Assembly (NCBI RefSeq): GCF_024662235.1 | Contig: NZ_CP096276.1 | Coordinates: 4,526,001 to 4,590,000, forward strand | Length of the DNA: 64,000 bases | Origin: Pimelobacter simplex | GTDB lineage: Bacteria; Actinomycetota; Actinomycetes; Propionibacteriales; Nocardioidaceae | Direction: 5' to 3' | Shown: piece after piece, positions 47,906 to 55,481 of the stretch | Layout of the letters: each line of letters opens with the position of its first letter | Numbering within the stretch: position 1 is the first letter of the stretch | Made by a program: the position numbers and the translations under genes | Notes under the pieces: model-generated | Seen by the model: the letters and a program-made list of their open reading frames with translations, nothing else | The model's database searches: none | Told to the model about the DNA's origin: nothing

Positions 47906-48661
47906 TCAGACGATGGAGATGGCGAGGGAGACGGCGAGCGGGACGATGCCGAGCAGGAGGAAGGCGGGGAGGAGGCACAACCCGAGCGGTACGGCGGCGC
48001 GTACGCCGACTGCCCGAGCCCGGTCCTCGGTCTCGGCACGAGCGTGGGCGGCGAGGTCGGCGGCGAGGCGTTCGACCGCGGCGACGACCGGGGCTCCGGT
48101 GCGGTGGGCGCGGGCGAGGGTCCGGCCGAGGGGGGCGAGGTCGGGGTCGTGGGCGAGGCCGGTCCAGGCGGCAGCGACGTCCCCGCCGAGGCGGAGGCGG
48201 GCGGCGGTGGTGTCGAGCCGGGCCGCGGCGGGGCCGGGGAGGGCCCTGCAGACGAGGTCGATGGCGGCGGCTGGGTCCAGGCCGGAGCGGAGGGCGGCGG
48301 CCAGGAGAGTGACGACGTGGGGGAGGTCCCGGCGGACCTCGTCCCGGCGGCGCCGGACGGCGGGTGGCTCGAGGCGGGTGGCGGCGATCCAGGTCGCGGC
48401 GGCTGCGGCGAGACCGGCGGGGAGGGCGAGAAGGCCGCCGAGGAGGGCCGCGGTACCGGCTCCGGCGAGGACGGACCAGAGCGGTCGGCCGCGGCGGAGC
48501 AGGCCTGGCGCGGCATCCGCGCCCGAGTCAGGAGCGGGATCGGGGCGGGAGGCAGGGCCGGGACCGGAGCTGGAGGGCGGGGCGAGCCGGGGGCGTGGGG
48601 GCAGGAGCAGGAGGAGCGCGGCGGCGACCGCGATGGCATGGGCGAGCGCGAGGGCAGTCAT
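47906..48661 (-). CDS. tadC: TadC-like type II secretion F-domain membrane protein
   Basis: This 251-residue platform protein of the tad system has an N-terminal membrane segment, a GSPII_F domain (RRDLPHVVTLLAAALRSGLD to HRTGAPVVAAVERLAADLA) and a C-terminal membrane segment (GLCLLPAFLLLGIVPLAVSL). It overlaps tadB by ATGA. It is followed by 170 bp to the pilin gene without an obvious gene. It corresponds to Rv3657c. Confidence 0.85.
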   Translation of the reverse strand: MTALALAHAIAVAAALLLLLPPRPRLAPPSSSGPGPASRPDPAPDSGADAAPGLLRRGRPLWSVLAGAGTAALLGGLLALPAGLAAAAATWIAATRLEPPAVRRRRDEVRRDLPHVVTLLAAALRSGLDPAAAIDLVCRALPGPAAARLDTTAARLRLGGDVAAAWTGLAHDPDLAPLGRTLARAHRTGAPVVAAVERLAADLAAHARAETEDRARAVGVRAAVPLGLCLLPAFLLLGIVPLAVSLAISIV

Positions 48662-49470
48662 GAGAGGCGGTCGACGTCGCGGGCGAGGGCTTCGATCCAG
48701 GTGAGGCCGGCGTACCCGAAGGCGAGGCCGGCGGTGAGACAGGCGAGGCCGGCGGGCTGGGTGAGGAGGAAGCGCCACGGCCCCGGCCCGGATCCGGACC
48801 CCGACCCACCGGCCCCGGAGGCGATGAGGAGGGCGAGGAAGGGGAGGGCGGCGAGGAGGCGGGCGGTGGCGCGGGCGGAGGCGAGCTCGCCCGCGACGAT
48901 CCGGCGGGTGTGCTCGGCGGCGCGGAGGTCGGCGGCGGTGCGGGTGAGGACGTCGGCGAGGCCGTGGCCGGTGCGGTGGGAGACGTGCCAGGCGGCGGCG
49001 ACGATACGGAGGGCGTCGGCGCCGGGGGTGGTGGCGAGAGTACGGAGGGTGGTGGGGACGTCGCCTCCGGTGGCGGCGGCGCGGGCGGCGGGGGCGATGG
49101 GCGGCCACTCGGCGGCGGCGTGGTCGAGGGCGGCGGCGGGGGTCTGGCCGGCAGCGAGCTCGGCGCGGAGGACGTCGCAGAGGTCGATGACGCGGCGGCG
49201 GAGGTCGGTGGCGGCGCGGTCGTGGCGGCGGGCGGCGAGGAGGCGGAGGGCACCGGTGACGAGGGCGGCGGCGAGGGCGGCCAGGAGCACGGTTCGTGGG
49301 GAGACGGCGGCGGTGGTGGCGAGGAGCGGGAGGGCGAGGGCGGCCAGGATGAGCGGGGAGCGGCCGTGCAAGCGGCGCGGGGGGCGTGGCCTGCCGACGA
49401 GGGGGAGGCGCGGGTGCGGCGGGACCAGGAGGAGGACCGCGGCGGTGACCGTCAGGGCGACGGCGATCAC
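48658..49470 (-). CDS. tadB: TadB-like type II secretion F-domain membrane protein
   Basis: This 270-residue partner of TadC has three to four membrane segments around a GSPII_F domain (VIDLCDVLRAELAAGQTPAAALDHA, then ATTPGADALRIVAAAWHVS). The two proteins form the inner membrane platform that works with TadA. The GTG start overlaps the tadA stop (GTGA). It corresponds to Rv3658c. Confidence 0.85.
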   Translation of the reverse strand: MIAVALTVTAAVLLLVPPHPRLPLVGRPRPPRRLHGRSPLILAALALPLLATTAAVSPRTVLLAALAAALVTGALRLLAARRHDRAATDLRRRVIDLCDVLRAELAAGQTPAAALDHAAAEWPPIAPAARAAATGGDVPTTLRTLATTPGADALRIVAAAWHVSHRTGHGLADVLTRTAADLRAAEHTRRIVAGELASARATARLLAALPFLALLIASGAGGSGSGSGPGPWRFLLTQPAGLACLTAGLAFGYAGLTWIEALARDVDRLS

Positions 49471-50669
49471 GCCGGGCCTCCTCGGAGCAGGGCGCGGAGG
49501 GCGCTGACGGCGGCCTCCGGGCCGGGCACGGCTGCGGCAACCGCTCCGGCAGACGAGCCGGCCGGGAAGGTGAGGGCGGGGACGGTACGGACGAGGCCGG
49601 TGCGGTGGTCGCGGTCGAGGACGGCGATCTCGCCGAGGCGGCGGAGTCCCGACCCGCGGTCCCGTACGACGTGCAGGACGACGTCGAGGGCCGAGGCGAG
49701 CTGGCTGTGGGCCGCGGGGCGGTCGAGGCCGGCGCTGAGGGCGAGCGCCTCCACCCGAGCCGGTACGGCGCCCGCCGAGTTCGCGTGCAGCGTCCCGCAG
49801 CCCCCTTCGTGCCCGGTGTTGAGCGCGGCCAGCAGGTCGACGACGGCGGCGTCGCGGACCTCGCCGACGACGAGGCGGTCGGGACGCATCCGGAGGGCTT
49901 GGCGGACGAGGTCGCGCAGCGAGACGGCGCCGGAGCCCTCGATGTTGGCCGGGCGCGCCTCCAGCGCGACGACCTGGGGGTGGGCGGGACGGAGCTCGGC
50001 GGCGTCCTCGACGACGACGATCCGCTCGGTGGGGTCGACGGCGGCGAGGAGGGCGGCGAGGAGGGTGGTCTTGCCGGTGCCGGTACCGCCCGTGACGAGG
50101 AAGGCGGCGCGGGCCGCGACGAGGGCGTGAAGCACGTCGAGTCCCTCGGGGGTCAGCGCGCCGGCGGTGCGGAGCTCGTCGAGCGAGAAGCCGCCGCGGC
50201 GCGGGACGCGGAGCGAGACGGCCGTGCCCGGGTGGGCCAGCGGGGCGAGGACGGCGTGGCAGCGGGTGCCGTCGGGCAGGCGCACGTCGGCGTAGGGGGA
50301 CGCGTCGTCGAGGCGACGGCCGCCGCTGGCGACGAGGCGCTGGGCCAGGCGGCGGCAGCTCTCCTCGGAGTCGATCCGGACCTCGGTCTGCTCCAGGCCC
50401 CGGCCACGGTCGATCCGGACCGGGCCCGGTCCGTTGACCAGGACGTCGGTGACGCCGGGCAGGCGCAGGAGGGGGTCGAGCGGGCCGGCGCCGATGATGT
50501 CGCGGCGCAGCGCCTCGTAGACGGCGAGCACCGCGGCGTCGCCGACCGGGCGGCCGGCGGTGCGCAAGGCTTCGGCAACCCGGTGCGGGCTGAGCGCGCC
50601 GGGGCCGGCGGTGAGCCGGAGGCGCGCCTCCTCGACCAGGGCGGCGAGGGCGGGGGCGTCCGCGTCCAT
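49467..50669 (-). CDS. tadA: TadA-like secretion ATPase (CpaF family)
   Basis: This 400-residue hexameric ATPase powers Flp pilus assembly. It has an N-terminal domain with VTDVLVNGPGPVRIDRGRGL, Walker A VTGGTGTGKTTLLAALL, an Asp box with IVVVEDAAELRPAHP, Walker B VVGEVRDAAVVDLLAALNTGH and the His box GGCGTLHANSA. This is the TIGR03819 heli_sec_ATPase type and corresponds to Rv3659c. TGATG joins it to the CpaE-like gene. Confidence 0.92.
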   Translation of the reverse strand: MDADAPALAALVEEARLRLTAGPGALSPHRVAEALRTAGRPVGDAAVLAVYEALRRDIIGAGPLDPLLRLPGVTDVLVNGPGPVRIDRGRGLEQTEVRIDSEESCRRLAQRLVASGGRRLDDASPYADVRLPDGTRCHAVLAPLAHPGTAVSLRVPRRGGFSLDELRTAGALTPEGLDVLHALVAARAAFLVTGGTGTGKTTLLAALLAAVDPTERIVVVEDAAELRPAHPQVVALEARPANIEGSGAVSLRDLVRQALRMRPDRLVVGEVRDAAVVDLLAALNTGHEGGCGTLHANSAGAVPARVEALALSAGLDRPAAHSQLASALDVVLHVVRDRGSGLRRLGEIAVLDRDHRTGLVRTVPALTFPAGSSAGAVAAAVPGPEAAVSALRALLRGGPA

Positions 50670-51805
50670 CAGGCCACCGCCTCGCCCGCCGGGCGGGCTG
50701 CCGCAACCGCGGCACCCGGGCCGGCCGCCGGCTCGCCGAGGATCCCCGCGACGGCCCGGGCGAGGGGCCCGCGCAGGGAGCGGAGGGGTCCGAGGCCGAG
50801 GTCGACCGCCTCGGCCAGCCCGCGCTGGTCGCGCATCTGGACCAGGACGGGCAGCCCGACCGCGCGGGCGACCTCGTCGGGCGCGAACGCCTCGCCGCGC
50901 AGCACCAGGGCGGGATCGGCGTGCTCGGCGAAGCGGGTCCGCATCCGGGCCGCGCCCGCGACGCCGGTGACGCTCGCGAGCGTGACGACGAGGAGCTGGT
51001 CGCAGCGGGCGGCCACCTCGTCGACGAGGGGGTCAGGCGAGCGGGGCAGGTCGACGACGACCACGCGGTGACCGCGGCGGGCCGCGGACAGCACCTCGCG
51101 CACGGCGAACGCCTGGAGGGAGGGGACCCGGGCGTCGACGTGCCAGGAGAGGACCCCGAGCGAGCCGCGGCGGGGCAGGGCCTCGCGCAGGGCGCGCGCG
51201 GAGAGCCGCCCGGTGGTCCGGCTCAGGGTGTCCCAGCGGAAGCCGTCGCGTCCCTCGAGCCCGAGCATCCGGTCCAGGCCGGGACCCTGGGGGTCGCAGT
51301 CGACGACCGCGGCCGCTCCCGAGCGCGCCGCCCACTGGCCGAGGGCGCAGGCGAGGGTGGTCGCCCCGGCCCCGCCGCTACCGCCGACGACGCCGATCAC
51401 CCGTCCGCGGTCGGGCTGCTGCTCGGTGAGGTCGGCCAGCTGCTCGACCAGCCAGCCCGCGGATCCGGGCAGCTCGACGACCTGCTCGGCACCGAGGTGG
51501 AGCGTCGTGCGGAAGAGGTCGTCGGGAGCCCGCTCGCGACTCAGCACGAAGACGTGCGGCCGGGACTCGGGCGCCACCTGCGCCACGGCGGCGGCGAGGT
51601 CGGCGCCCACGAGCACCACGGAGGCGCGGCTCCAGGTCACCAGCGCGGTCAGGGGGTCGCCGGCGATCTCGGGGGTCACGTCGGCCGCGGCGGCGAGCGG
51701 GAGGAGCTCGGCCAGGAGGGCGTCATCAGCGGTCACCACCAAGGGCGGCCCGTCCGTACGACGACGGGCGGGCCAGGACGGGTTCGAGGGTCGGTTGCGG
51801 GTCAT
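50669..51805 (-). CDS. CpaE/SsdA-like protein with degenerate Walker A
   Basis: This 378-residue protein heads the tad operon and matches the helicase/secretion CpaE-like family (TIGR03815, Rv3660c/SsdA). An N-terminal receiver-like domain is followed by a MinD/ParA-like domain. The deviant Walker A reads VVGGSGGAGATTLACALG, lacking both Lys residues of KGGxGKT, so it probably binds but does not hydrolyse ATP normally. ParA-type features DCDPQGPGLDRML and VVDLPRSPD remain. CpaE proteins place the pilus machine at the pole; the M. tuberculosis homologue was linked to septum placement. ATG 51805 follows GAGAAGG. Confidence 0.88.
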   Translation of the reverse strand: MTRNRPSNPSWPARRRTDGPPLVVTADDALLAELLPLAAAADVTPEIAGDPLTALVTWSRASVVLVGADLAAAVAQVAPESRPHVFVLSRERAPDDLFRTTLHLGAEQVVELPGSAGWLVEQLADLTEQQPDRGRVIGVVGGSGGAGATTLACALGQWAARSGAAAVVDCDPQGPGLDRMLGLEGRDGFRWDTLSRTTGRLSARALREALPRRGSLGVLSWHVDARVPSLQAFAVREVLSAARRGHRVVVVDLPRSPDPLVDEVAARCDQLLVVTLASVTGVAGAARMRTRFAEHADPALVLRGEAFAPDEVARAVGLPVLVQMRDQRGLAEAVDLGLGPLRSLRGPLARAVAGILGEPAAGPGAAVAAARPAGEAVA

Positions 51806-51923
51806 GACGACCTTCTCGCCCGGGCCCGCGAACCCCACGCCCCAGCGGCGCGGAGCTGTGGACGAGCGGCCCCGGACGGCGCGCTGTGCACGGCTGGTGG
51901 ACCGGCCTGCGACGGGTGCGACC

Positions 51924-51929
51924 TACGAT
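51924..51929 (+). promoter_or_regulatory. Leaderless -10 element TACGAT
   Basis: TACGAT ends 7 nt before ATG 51937 of the HAD phosphatase gene. The 131-bp divergent gap has no other recognisable element. Confidence 0.55.
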
Positions 51930-51936
51930 GGTCCCC

Positions 51937-52746
51937 ATGGCCTCCGCGGGTACGCCGCCGACCGCTGCGTTCTTCGACCTCGACAAGACGATCATCGCCA
52001 AGTCGAGCGTGCTGGCCTTCAGCAAGCCGTTCCAGGCCGGCGGCCTGATCTCCCGCCGCGCGGTGCTGCGCTCGGCGTACGCCCAGTTCGTCTTCATGGT
52101 CGGCGGGGCCGACCACGACCAGGTCGAGAAGATGCGCCAGTTCATGTCCCAGCTGTGCGCCGGCTGGGACGTCGCGACGGTCCGCGAGATCGTCGCCGAC
52201 ACGCTCCACAACGTCGTCGACCCCCTGGTGTACGACGAGGCGGTGCGCCTCATCGAGGAGCACCACGCCGCCGGGCGCGATGTCGTCATCGTCTCCACGT
52301 CGGGCAGCGAGGTGGTCGAGCCGATCGGCGCCCTCCTCGGCGCCGACCGCGTCGTCGCCACCCGGCTCAAGGTCGAGGACGGCCGCTACACCGGCGAGAT
52401 CGAGTACTACGCCTACGCCGAGGAGAAGGCGAACGCGATCCGCGAGCTCGCCGAGAGCGTCGGCTACGACCTGGAGAACAGCTACGGCTACTCCGACTCG
52501 GTGACCGACGTGCCGATGCTGGAGGCCGTCGGCTTCCCCCACGCGGTCAACCCCGACAAGGAGCTGCGCAAGGTCGCGGCCGCCCGCGGCTGGCCGGTGC
52601 TGGTCTTCACCCGGCCGGTCGCGCTGCAGTCCCGGCTGCACCTGCCACCGCCGAAGCCGACCCTCGCCGCGCTCGCGGTGGGCGGTGTCGTCGCGGTCGG
52701 CACCGCGGTCTGGATCGGCGCCCGCCGCCGCACGTTCAGCGACTGA
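51937..52746 (+). CDS. HAD-IB family phosphatase with C-terminal membrane helix
   Basis: This 269-residue protein has a SerB-type HAD fold: motif I FFDLDKTIIA, motif II IVSTSGS, a Lys in the VVATRLKVEDGRYTG region, and motif III GYSDSVTDVPMLEAVG. The C-terminal cap ends in a hydrophobic helix (ALAVGGVVAVGTAVWI), as in mycobacterial Rv3661. The family covers phosphoserine phosphatase and lysophosphatidic-acid-type phosphatases; the membrane helix favours a lipid-linked substrate. It diverges from the tad operon, and the putative 6S-like RNA follows it. Confidence 0.88.
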   Translation: MASAGTPPTAAFFDLDKTIIAKSSVLAFSKPFQAGGLISRRAVLRSAYAQFVFMVGGADHDQVEKMRQFMSQLCAGWDVATVREIVADTLHNVVDPLVYDEAVRLIEEHHAAGRDVVIVSTSGSEVVEPIGALLGADRVVATRLKVEDGRYTGEIEYYAYAEEKANAIRELAESVGYDLENSYGYSDSVTDVPMLEAVGFPHAVNPDKELRKVAAARGWPVLVFTRPVALQSRLHLPPPKPTLAALAVGGVVAVGTAVWIGARRRTFSD

Positions 52747-52802
52747 ACCGGCAGGCGGCCCCAACCGGCCACACTCCCCCGGCCACGCCGAAAAGACAAC
52801 CC

Positions 52803-52831
52803 TTGAAGGTGCCTCGGCAGCGGCGTACAAA
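52803..52831 (+). promoter_or_regulatory. Sigma-A-type promoter TTGAAG-N17-TACAAA
   Basis: TTGAAG (52803-52808) and TACAAA (52826-52831) are separated by 17 nt, an unusually good -35/-10 pair for this window. It points into a gene-free interval and would start an RNA near 52838. Confidence 0.45.
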
Positions 52832-52837
52832 GGACTT

Positions 52838-53012
52838 CAAGAACTCAAGAGCAACACGTGATCCCGGTACCCACGCGGCGATCCACCCTTCCTAACAGGG
52901 CGCTGAAACTCGGAAAATGTCCGGGGCAGCAATTACCGGTGCACGCCTGGTAGCCATGGTTCACGTGTCAGCGGTGGCACCCGAGACGTTCGTCGGCTCG
53001 GGTGCCACCTGC
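52838..53012 (+). ncRNA. Candidate 6S/Ms1-like RNA, about 175 nt
   Basis: This interval lies between the Rv3661-like HAD gene and the Rv3662c-like gene, where mycobacteria encode Ms1 (MTS2823). It has its own promoter and terminator. It can fold into a long rod: ACACGTGA/TCACGTGT closing stem (52854-52861 with 52961-52968), TACC/GGTA, GGCG/CGCC and CACC/GGTG, then a large open loop (52888-52901 against 52931-52935) and a capping hairpin (CTCGG/CCGGGG). An interrupted rod with a central bubble is the 6S pattern. The fold was drawn by hand, so this rests mainly on position. Confidence 0.45.
52973..53009. terminator. Strong 13-bp hairpin terminator
   Basis: GGTGGCACCCGAG and CTCGGGTGCCACC pair perfectly around an 11-nt loop. 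It lies between the HAD/ncRNA region and the stop of the convergent Fic-like gene at 53022, so it can serve both strands. Confidence 0.8.
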
Positions 53013-53021
53013 ATGTACGGG

Positions 53022-53750
53022 CTATTCCGCGTCCCGCACGAGCGGGCTCGCCTCGGCGGCCGCCGCATAGGCCTCGGTCGCGTACAGCAGCCAGGCGTGC
53101 ATCCCGGCAGGGCCGCCGCCGGCCCAGCCGCGCAGGTTCGACTCGTACTGGGGCCGCAGCGCCAGGTGCGCCGCCTCCGGTACGACGAGCGACTTCTCGT
53201 CGACGCCCTTGGCCGCCAGCACCAGCCGCTCCGCGGCCCGCGCCACGACGCCGTTGTGGGAGCCGAACGGCGCCGCCGTGACCAGCTCGGCATGGACGAC
53301 GGCCGCGACCGCGAGCGCCGGTGCCTCGGTGGGCGCGGTGACCAGCTCGGCGATCCCCCGCAGCTTGGCCGCGGACTCGCCGTCGCGGGGCCGGCCGAGG
53401 AGCTCGTCGGGCAGCACCCCGCGCGCGGCCAGGGTGTGCATCCGGGCGAGCGCCTGGAGCGGCTGGCGGCGCAGCACCGGGACGAGCGAGAGCAGCTCGG
53501 TCGCCAGCCGTACGGCGTCCGCCGCGATCTCGTCCCCCTCGCCCGCCCGCACCTGCGCGAGCGTCGCCGTCGAGCCCTCGAGGACGGCGCTCGCGTGGGC
53601 ACCGCGCAGCAGCGACTCGGCGGTCAGGTCCGGACCGGTCCGGCGCAGGCCACGGTCGCGCAGCAGGACGTCGATGCCGTCGCGGGCCGCGGCGAAGCCG
53701 GACGGGACGCCCTCGAGCGAGACGAGCCAGGCATGGGGGTCGGAGGTCAC
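53022..53750 (-). CDS. Fic/DOC-like helical protein (Rv3662c-type)
   Basis: This 242-residue protein is mostly helical. Its best clue is APFGSHNGVVARAAERLVL, which resembles the Fic motif HPFxxGNGRxxR but lacks the first His, so AMP-transfer activity is unlikely. Position after the HAD gene matches M. tuberculosis Rv3662c, often annotated as oxidoreductase without good evidence. GTG 53750 is the start, with TAGGCT 6 nt before it. It diverges from the VapBC module across 72 bp. Confidence 0.72.
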   Translation of the reverse strand: MTSDPHAWLVSLEGVPSGFAAARDGIDVLLRDRGLRRTGPDLTAESLLRGAHASAVLEGSTATLAQVRAGEGDEIAADAVRLATELLSLVPVLRRQPLQALARMHTLAARGVLPDELLGRPRDGESAAKLRGIAELVTAPTEAPALAVAAVVHAELVTAAPFGSHNGVVARAAERLVLAAKGVDEKSLVVPEAAHLALRPQYESNLRGWAGGGPAGMHAWLLYATEAYAAAAEASPLVRDAE

Positions 53751-53756
53751 GGCAGC

Positions 53757-53762
53757 AGCCTA
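53757..53762 (-). promoter_or_regulatory. Leaderless -10 element TAGGCT
   Basis: TAGGCT on the minus strand ends 6 nt before GTG 53750 and borders the direct repeats of the vapBC control region. Confidence 0.6.
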
Positions 53763-53766
53763 GGAG

Positions 53767-53804
53767 GGTAGAAAGGTAGACAGCCACGAAGGTAGAAGGT
53801 AGAC
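53767..53804. promoter_or_regulatory. GGTAGA direct repeats, candidate VapBC operator
   Basis: GGTAGA occurs four times, at 53767, 53775, 53791 and 53798, as two paired blocks (GGTAGAAAGGTAGAC and GGTAGAAGGTAGAC). They lie 19-56 bp before vapB and are the likely binding sites for the VapBC complex. Confidence 0.55.
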
Positions 53805-53822
53805 TCCGTGGCGGAGGTCGAG

Positions 53823-54095
53823 ATGAGCCTGAACATCAAGAACGAGCGGGTCCATGCACTCGCCCGCGAAGCGGCGCGGGTGACCGGAAAGAACCAGACG
53901 AGTGCGATCGAGGAGGCGTTGGAGTTGCTGCTCGCGAGATACGGGAGCGATCCGGTGGCCGCGGACCGGGAACGGCGGATCGACATCATCCGCAACCTCG
54001 CACTGGAGTGGAAGGAGCGTCCCCGGGCCGAAGGGGACGACCGGATCTGGAACGAGGACGACCTCTACGACCCTCAGACGGGATTGCCCGCATGA
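53823..54095 (+). CDS. vapB: VapB-type antitoxin (Rv0623-like)
   Basis: This 90-residue antitoxin starts SLNIKNERVHALAREAAR, the typical N-terminal ribbon-helix of the PSK/Rv0623-like VapB group, followed by VTGKNQTSAIEEALELLL. The tail (RIWNEDDLYDPQTGLPA) should wrap the toxin. ATG 53823 was chosen because GGAGG precedes it and the family starts here; GTG 53808 is less likely. It overlaps vapC by ATGA. Confidence 0.9.
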   Translation: MSLNIKNERVHALAREAARVTGKNQTSAIEEALELLLARYGSDPVAADRERRIDIIRNLALEWKERPRAEGDDRIWNEDDLYDPQTGLPA

Positions 54096-54481
54096 TCGTC
54101 GACACGTCCGCACTCGTCGCGATCCTGCGCGACGAACCCGAACGGGAGGAGTTCGCCCGCCTGCTGCTGAGCACGTCGGCACGGATCTCCGCGGCCAACT
54201 GGCTCGTGGCGACGATGGTGGCCGACGGCTCGGGGGACAACGGCGCGGGCGACCGACTCGACCGGATCGTCGAGACCGCCGGTCTCGCTATCGAACCGGT
54301 GACCGAGACCCACGCGCGGGCGGCCCGGATCGCCTTCCGTCGCTACGGTCGCGGGTCAGGCTCACCAGCCCGGCTCAACTTCGGTGACTGCTTCGCCTAC
54401 GCGCTGAGCGCCACCTCGGGCGAGCCGCTGCTGTTCAAGGGGGTGGACTTCACGCACACCGACGTCCTCAGCGCACGCTGA
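54092..54481 (+). CDS. vapC: VapC-type PIN toxin with a missing catalytic Glu
   Basis: This 129-residue PIN-domain ribonuclease has Asp4 (MIVDTSAL), Asp99 (NFGDCFAYAL) and Asp119 (KGVDFTHTD). The fourth acidic residue, normally Glu in the helix after ISAAN (NYLEAA in close relatives), is Val39 here (ANWLVATMV). Metal binding and RNA cleavage may be weakened. The ATG overlaps the vapB stop, so toxin synthesis depends on antitoxin translation. Confidence 0.88.
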   Translation: MIVDTSALVAILRDEPEREEFARLLLSTSARISAANWLVATMVADGSGDNGAGDRLDRIVETAGLAIEPVTETHARAARIAFRRYGRGSGSPARLNFGDCFAYALSATSGEPLLFKGVDFTHTDVLSAR

Positions 54482-54514
54482 GCGTGCCTCCACGATCCGG
54501 GGGCCGGCTCGCCG

Positions 54515-54520
54515 TACCCT
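54515..54520 (+). promoter_or_regulatory. Leaderless -10 element TACCCT
   Basis: TACCCT ends 7 nt before ATG 54528 of the methyltransferase gene. Confidence 0.5.
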
Positions 54521-54527
54521 CGGCGGG

Positions 54528-55481
54528 ATGGCTACCGACTCCACCCCCAGCGCTGCGCCCGGTCTCTGCTTCGGGGCCGTGGCCGAGGCGTACGACCGCG
54601 GCCGCCCGGGCTACCCGCGCGAGGCCGTGGCGTGGCTGACCGGCGACGAGCCGCTGTCGGTGCTGGAGCTGGGCGCCGGGACCGGCAAGCTGACCGAGCA
54701 CCTCGTCGCGCTCGGGCACGACGTGCACGCCACCGACCCCGACCCGCGCATGCTCGACCGGCTGGCCCTGCGGCTGCCCGAGCTGCGGGTCTCGCAGACC
54801 AGCGCCGAGGAGATCCCCGCCGCCGACGCGACGTACGACGTCGTGGTGGTCGGCGAGGCCTACGCGTGGTTCGACCACGACCAGGCCCTGCCCGAGATCG
54901 CGCGGGTGCTCAAGCGCGGCGGCTCGCTGGCGTTCGTGCGCAACGTGCGCGACGAGCGGATCCCGTGGGTCAAGCGGCTCGGCGGCCTGATCGGTCGCCA
55001 GAGCGCCGGTACGGGCGTGGGCGACGAGCTCGAGGCGTCGCCCTACTTCGGGCCGGCCGAGGAGACGACGTTCAAGCAGTGGCAGGTCATCGACCGCGCG
55101 TCGGTGCAGGACCTGGTCCGCTCGCTGCCCGACGTCGCCGGGCTCGAGCGCAGCGCGCAGGAGTCGCGGATCCGCGAGGTGCTCGCGTTCTACGACGACT
55201 TCGGCCGCGGCATGGACGGCATGCAGCTGCCCTACGTCACGGAGTGCTTCCGCGCGGTCGTCGGCATCCAGCCCAAGACCGTCGCGAAGAACCCGGAGCC
55301 GGTCGCCGTCGACGGCGGCCCCGAGACGGCCGAGGGCACCGAGCGTGCGGAGGGCGCGTCGGCCGCCGGCGAGTACGCCGGTGAGTACGTCGGCGAGCCC
55401 ACCGTCCCGGTCGCGCTGGCGCCCGCCGTGGAGCCGCCGGCCGACGACGACTCCGGCATGCTGCTCATCGACTTCCGCTGA
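54528..55481 (+). CDS. Class I SAM-dependent methyltransferase with acidic tail
   Basis: This 317-residue protein has a Methyltransf_11/25 domain: motif I VLELGAGTGKLTEHLVALG, motif II VHATDPDPRMLDRL and motif IV VVVVGEAYAWFDHDQAL. AYDRGRPGYPREAVAWL is typical of the class that acts on small molecules or lipids. The C-terminal 75 residues are low-complexity (Ala/Glu/Pro-rich) and end in GMLLIDFR. The substrate is unknown. The stop overlaps the convergent TetR gene by 17 bp. Confidence 0.85.
   Translation: MATDSTPSAAPGLCFGAVAEAYDRGRPGYPREAVAWLTGDEPLSVLELGAGTGKLTEHLVALGHDVHATDPDPRMLDRLALRLPELRVSQTSAEEIPAADATYDVVVVGEAYAWFDHDQALPEIARVLKRGGSLAFVRNVRDERIPWVKRLGGLIGRQSAGTGVGDELEASPYFGPAEETTFKQWQVIDRASVQDLVRSLPDVAGLERSAQESRIREVLAFYDDFGRGMDGMQLPYVTECFRAVVGIQPKTVAKNPEPVAVDGGPETAEGTERAEGASAAGEYAGEYVGEPTVPVALAPAVEPPADDDSGMLLIDFR

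Noticed and set aside
47666..49507. Long open frame (about 613 codons) on the plus strand across the tad genes
   Set aside because: It is antisense to tadC/tadB, is made of Gly/Arg/Ala-rich low-complexity sequence, and arises from high third-position GC on the other strand.
51806..51936. 6C-type small RNA upstream of the CpaE-like gene
   Set aside because: M. tuberculosis has one at this locus, but no run of six C or G occurs here on either strand, so the motif is absent.
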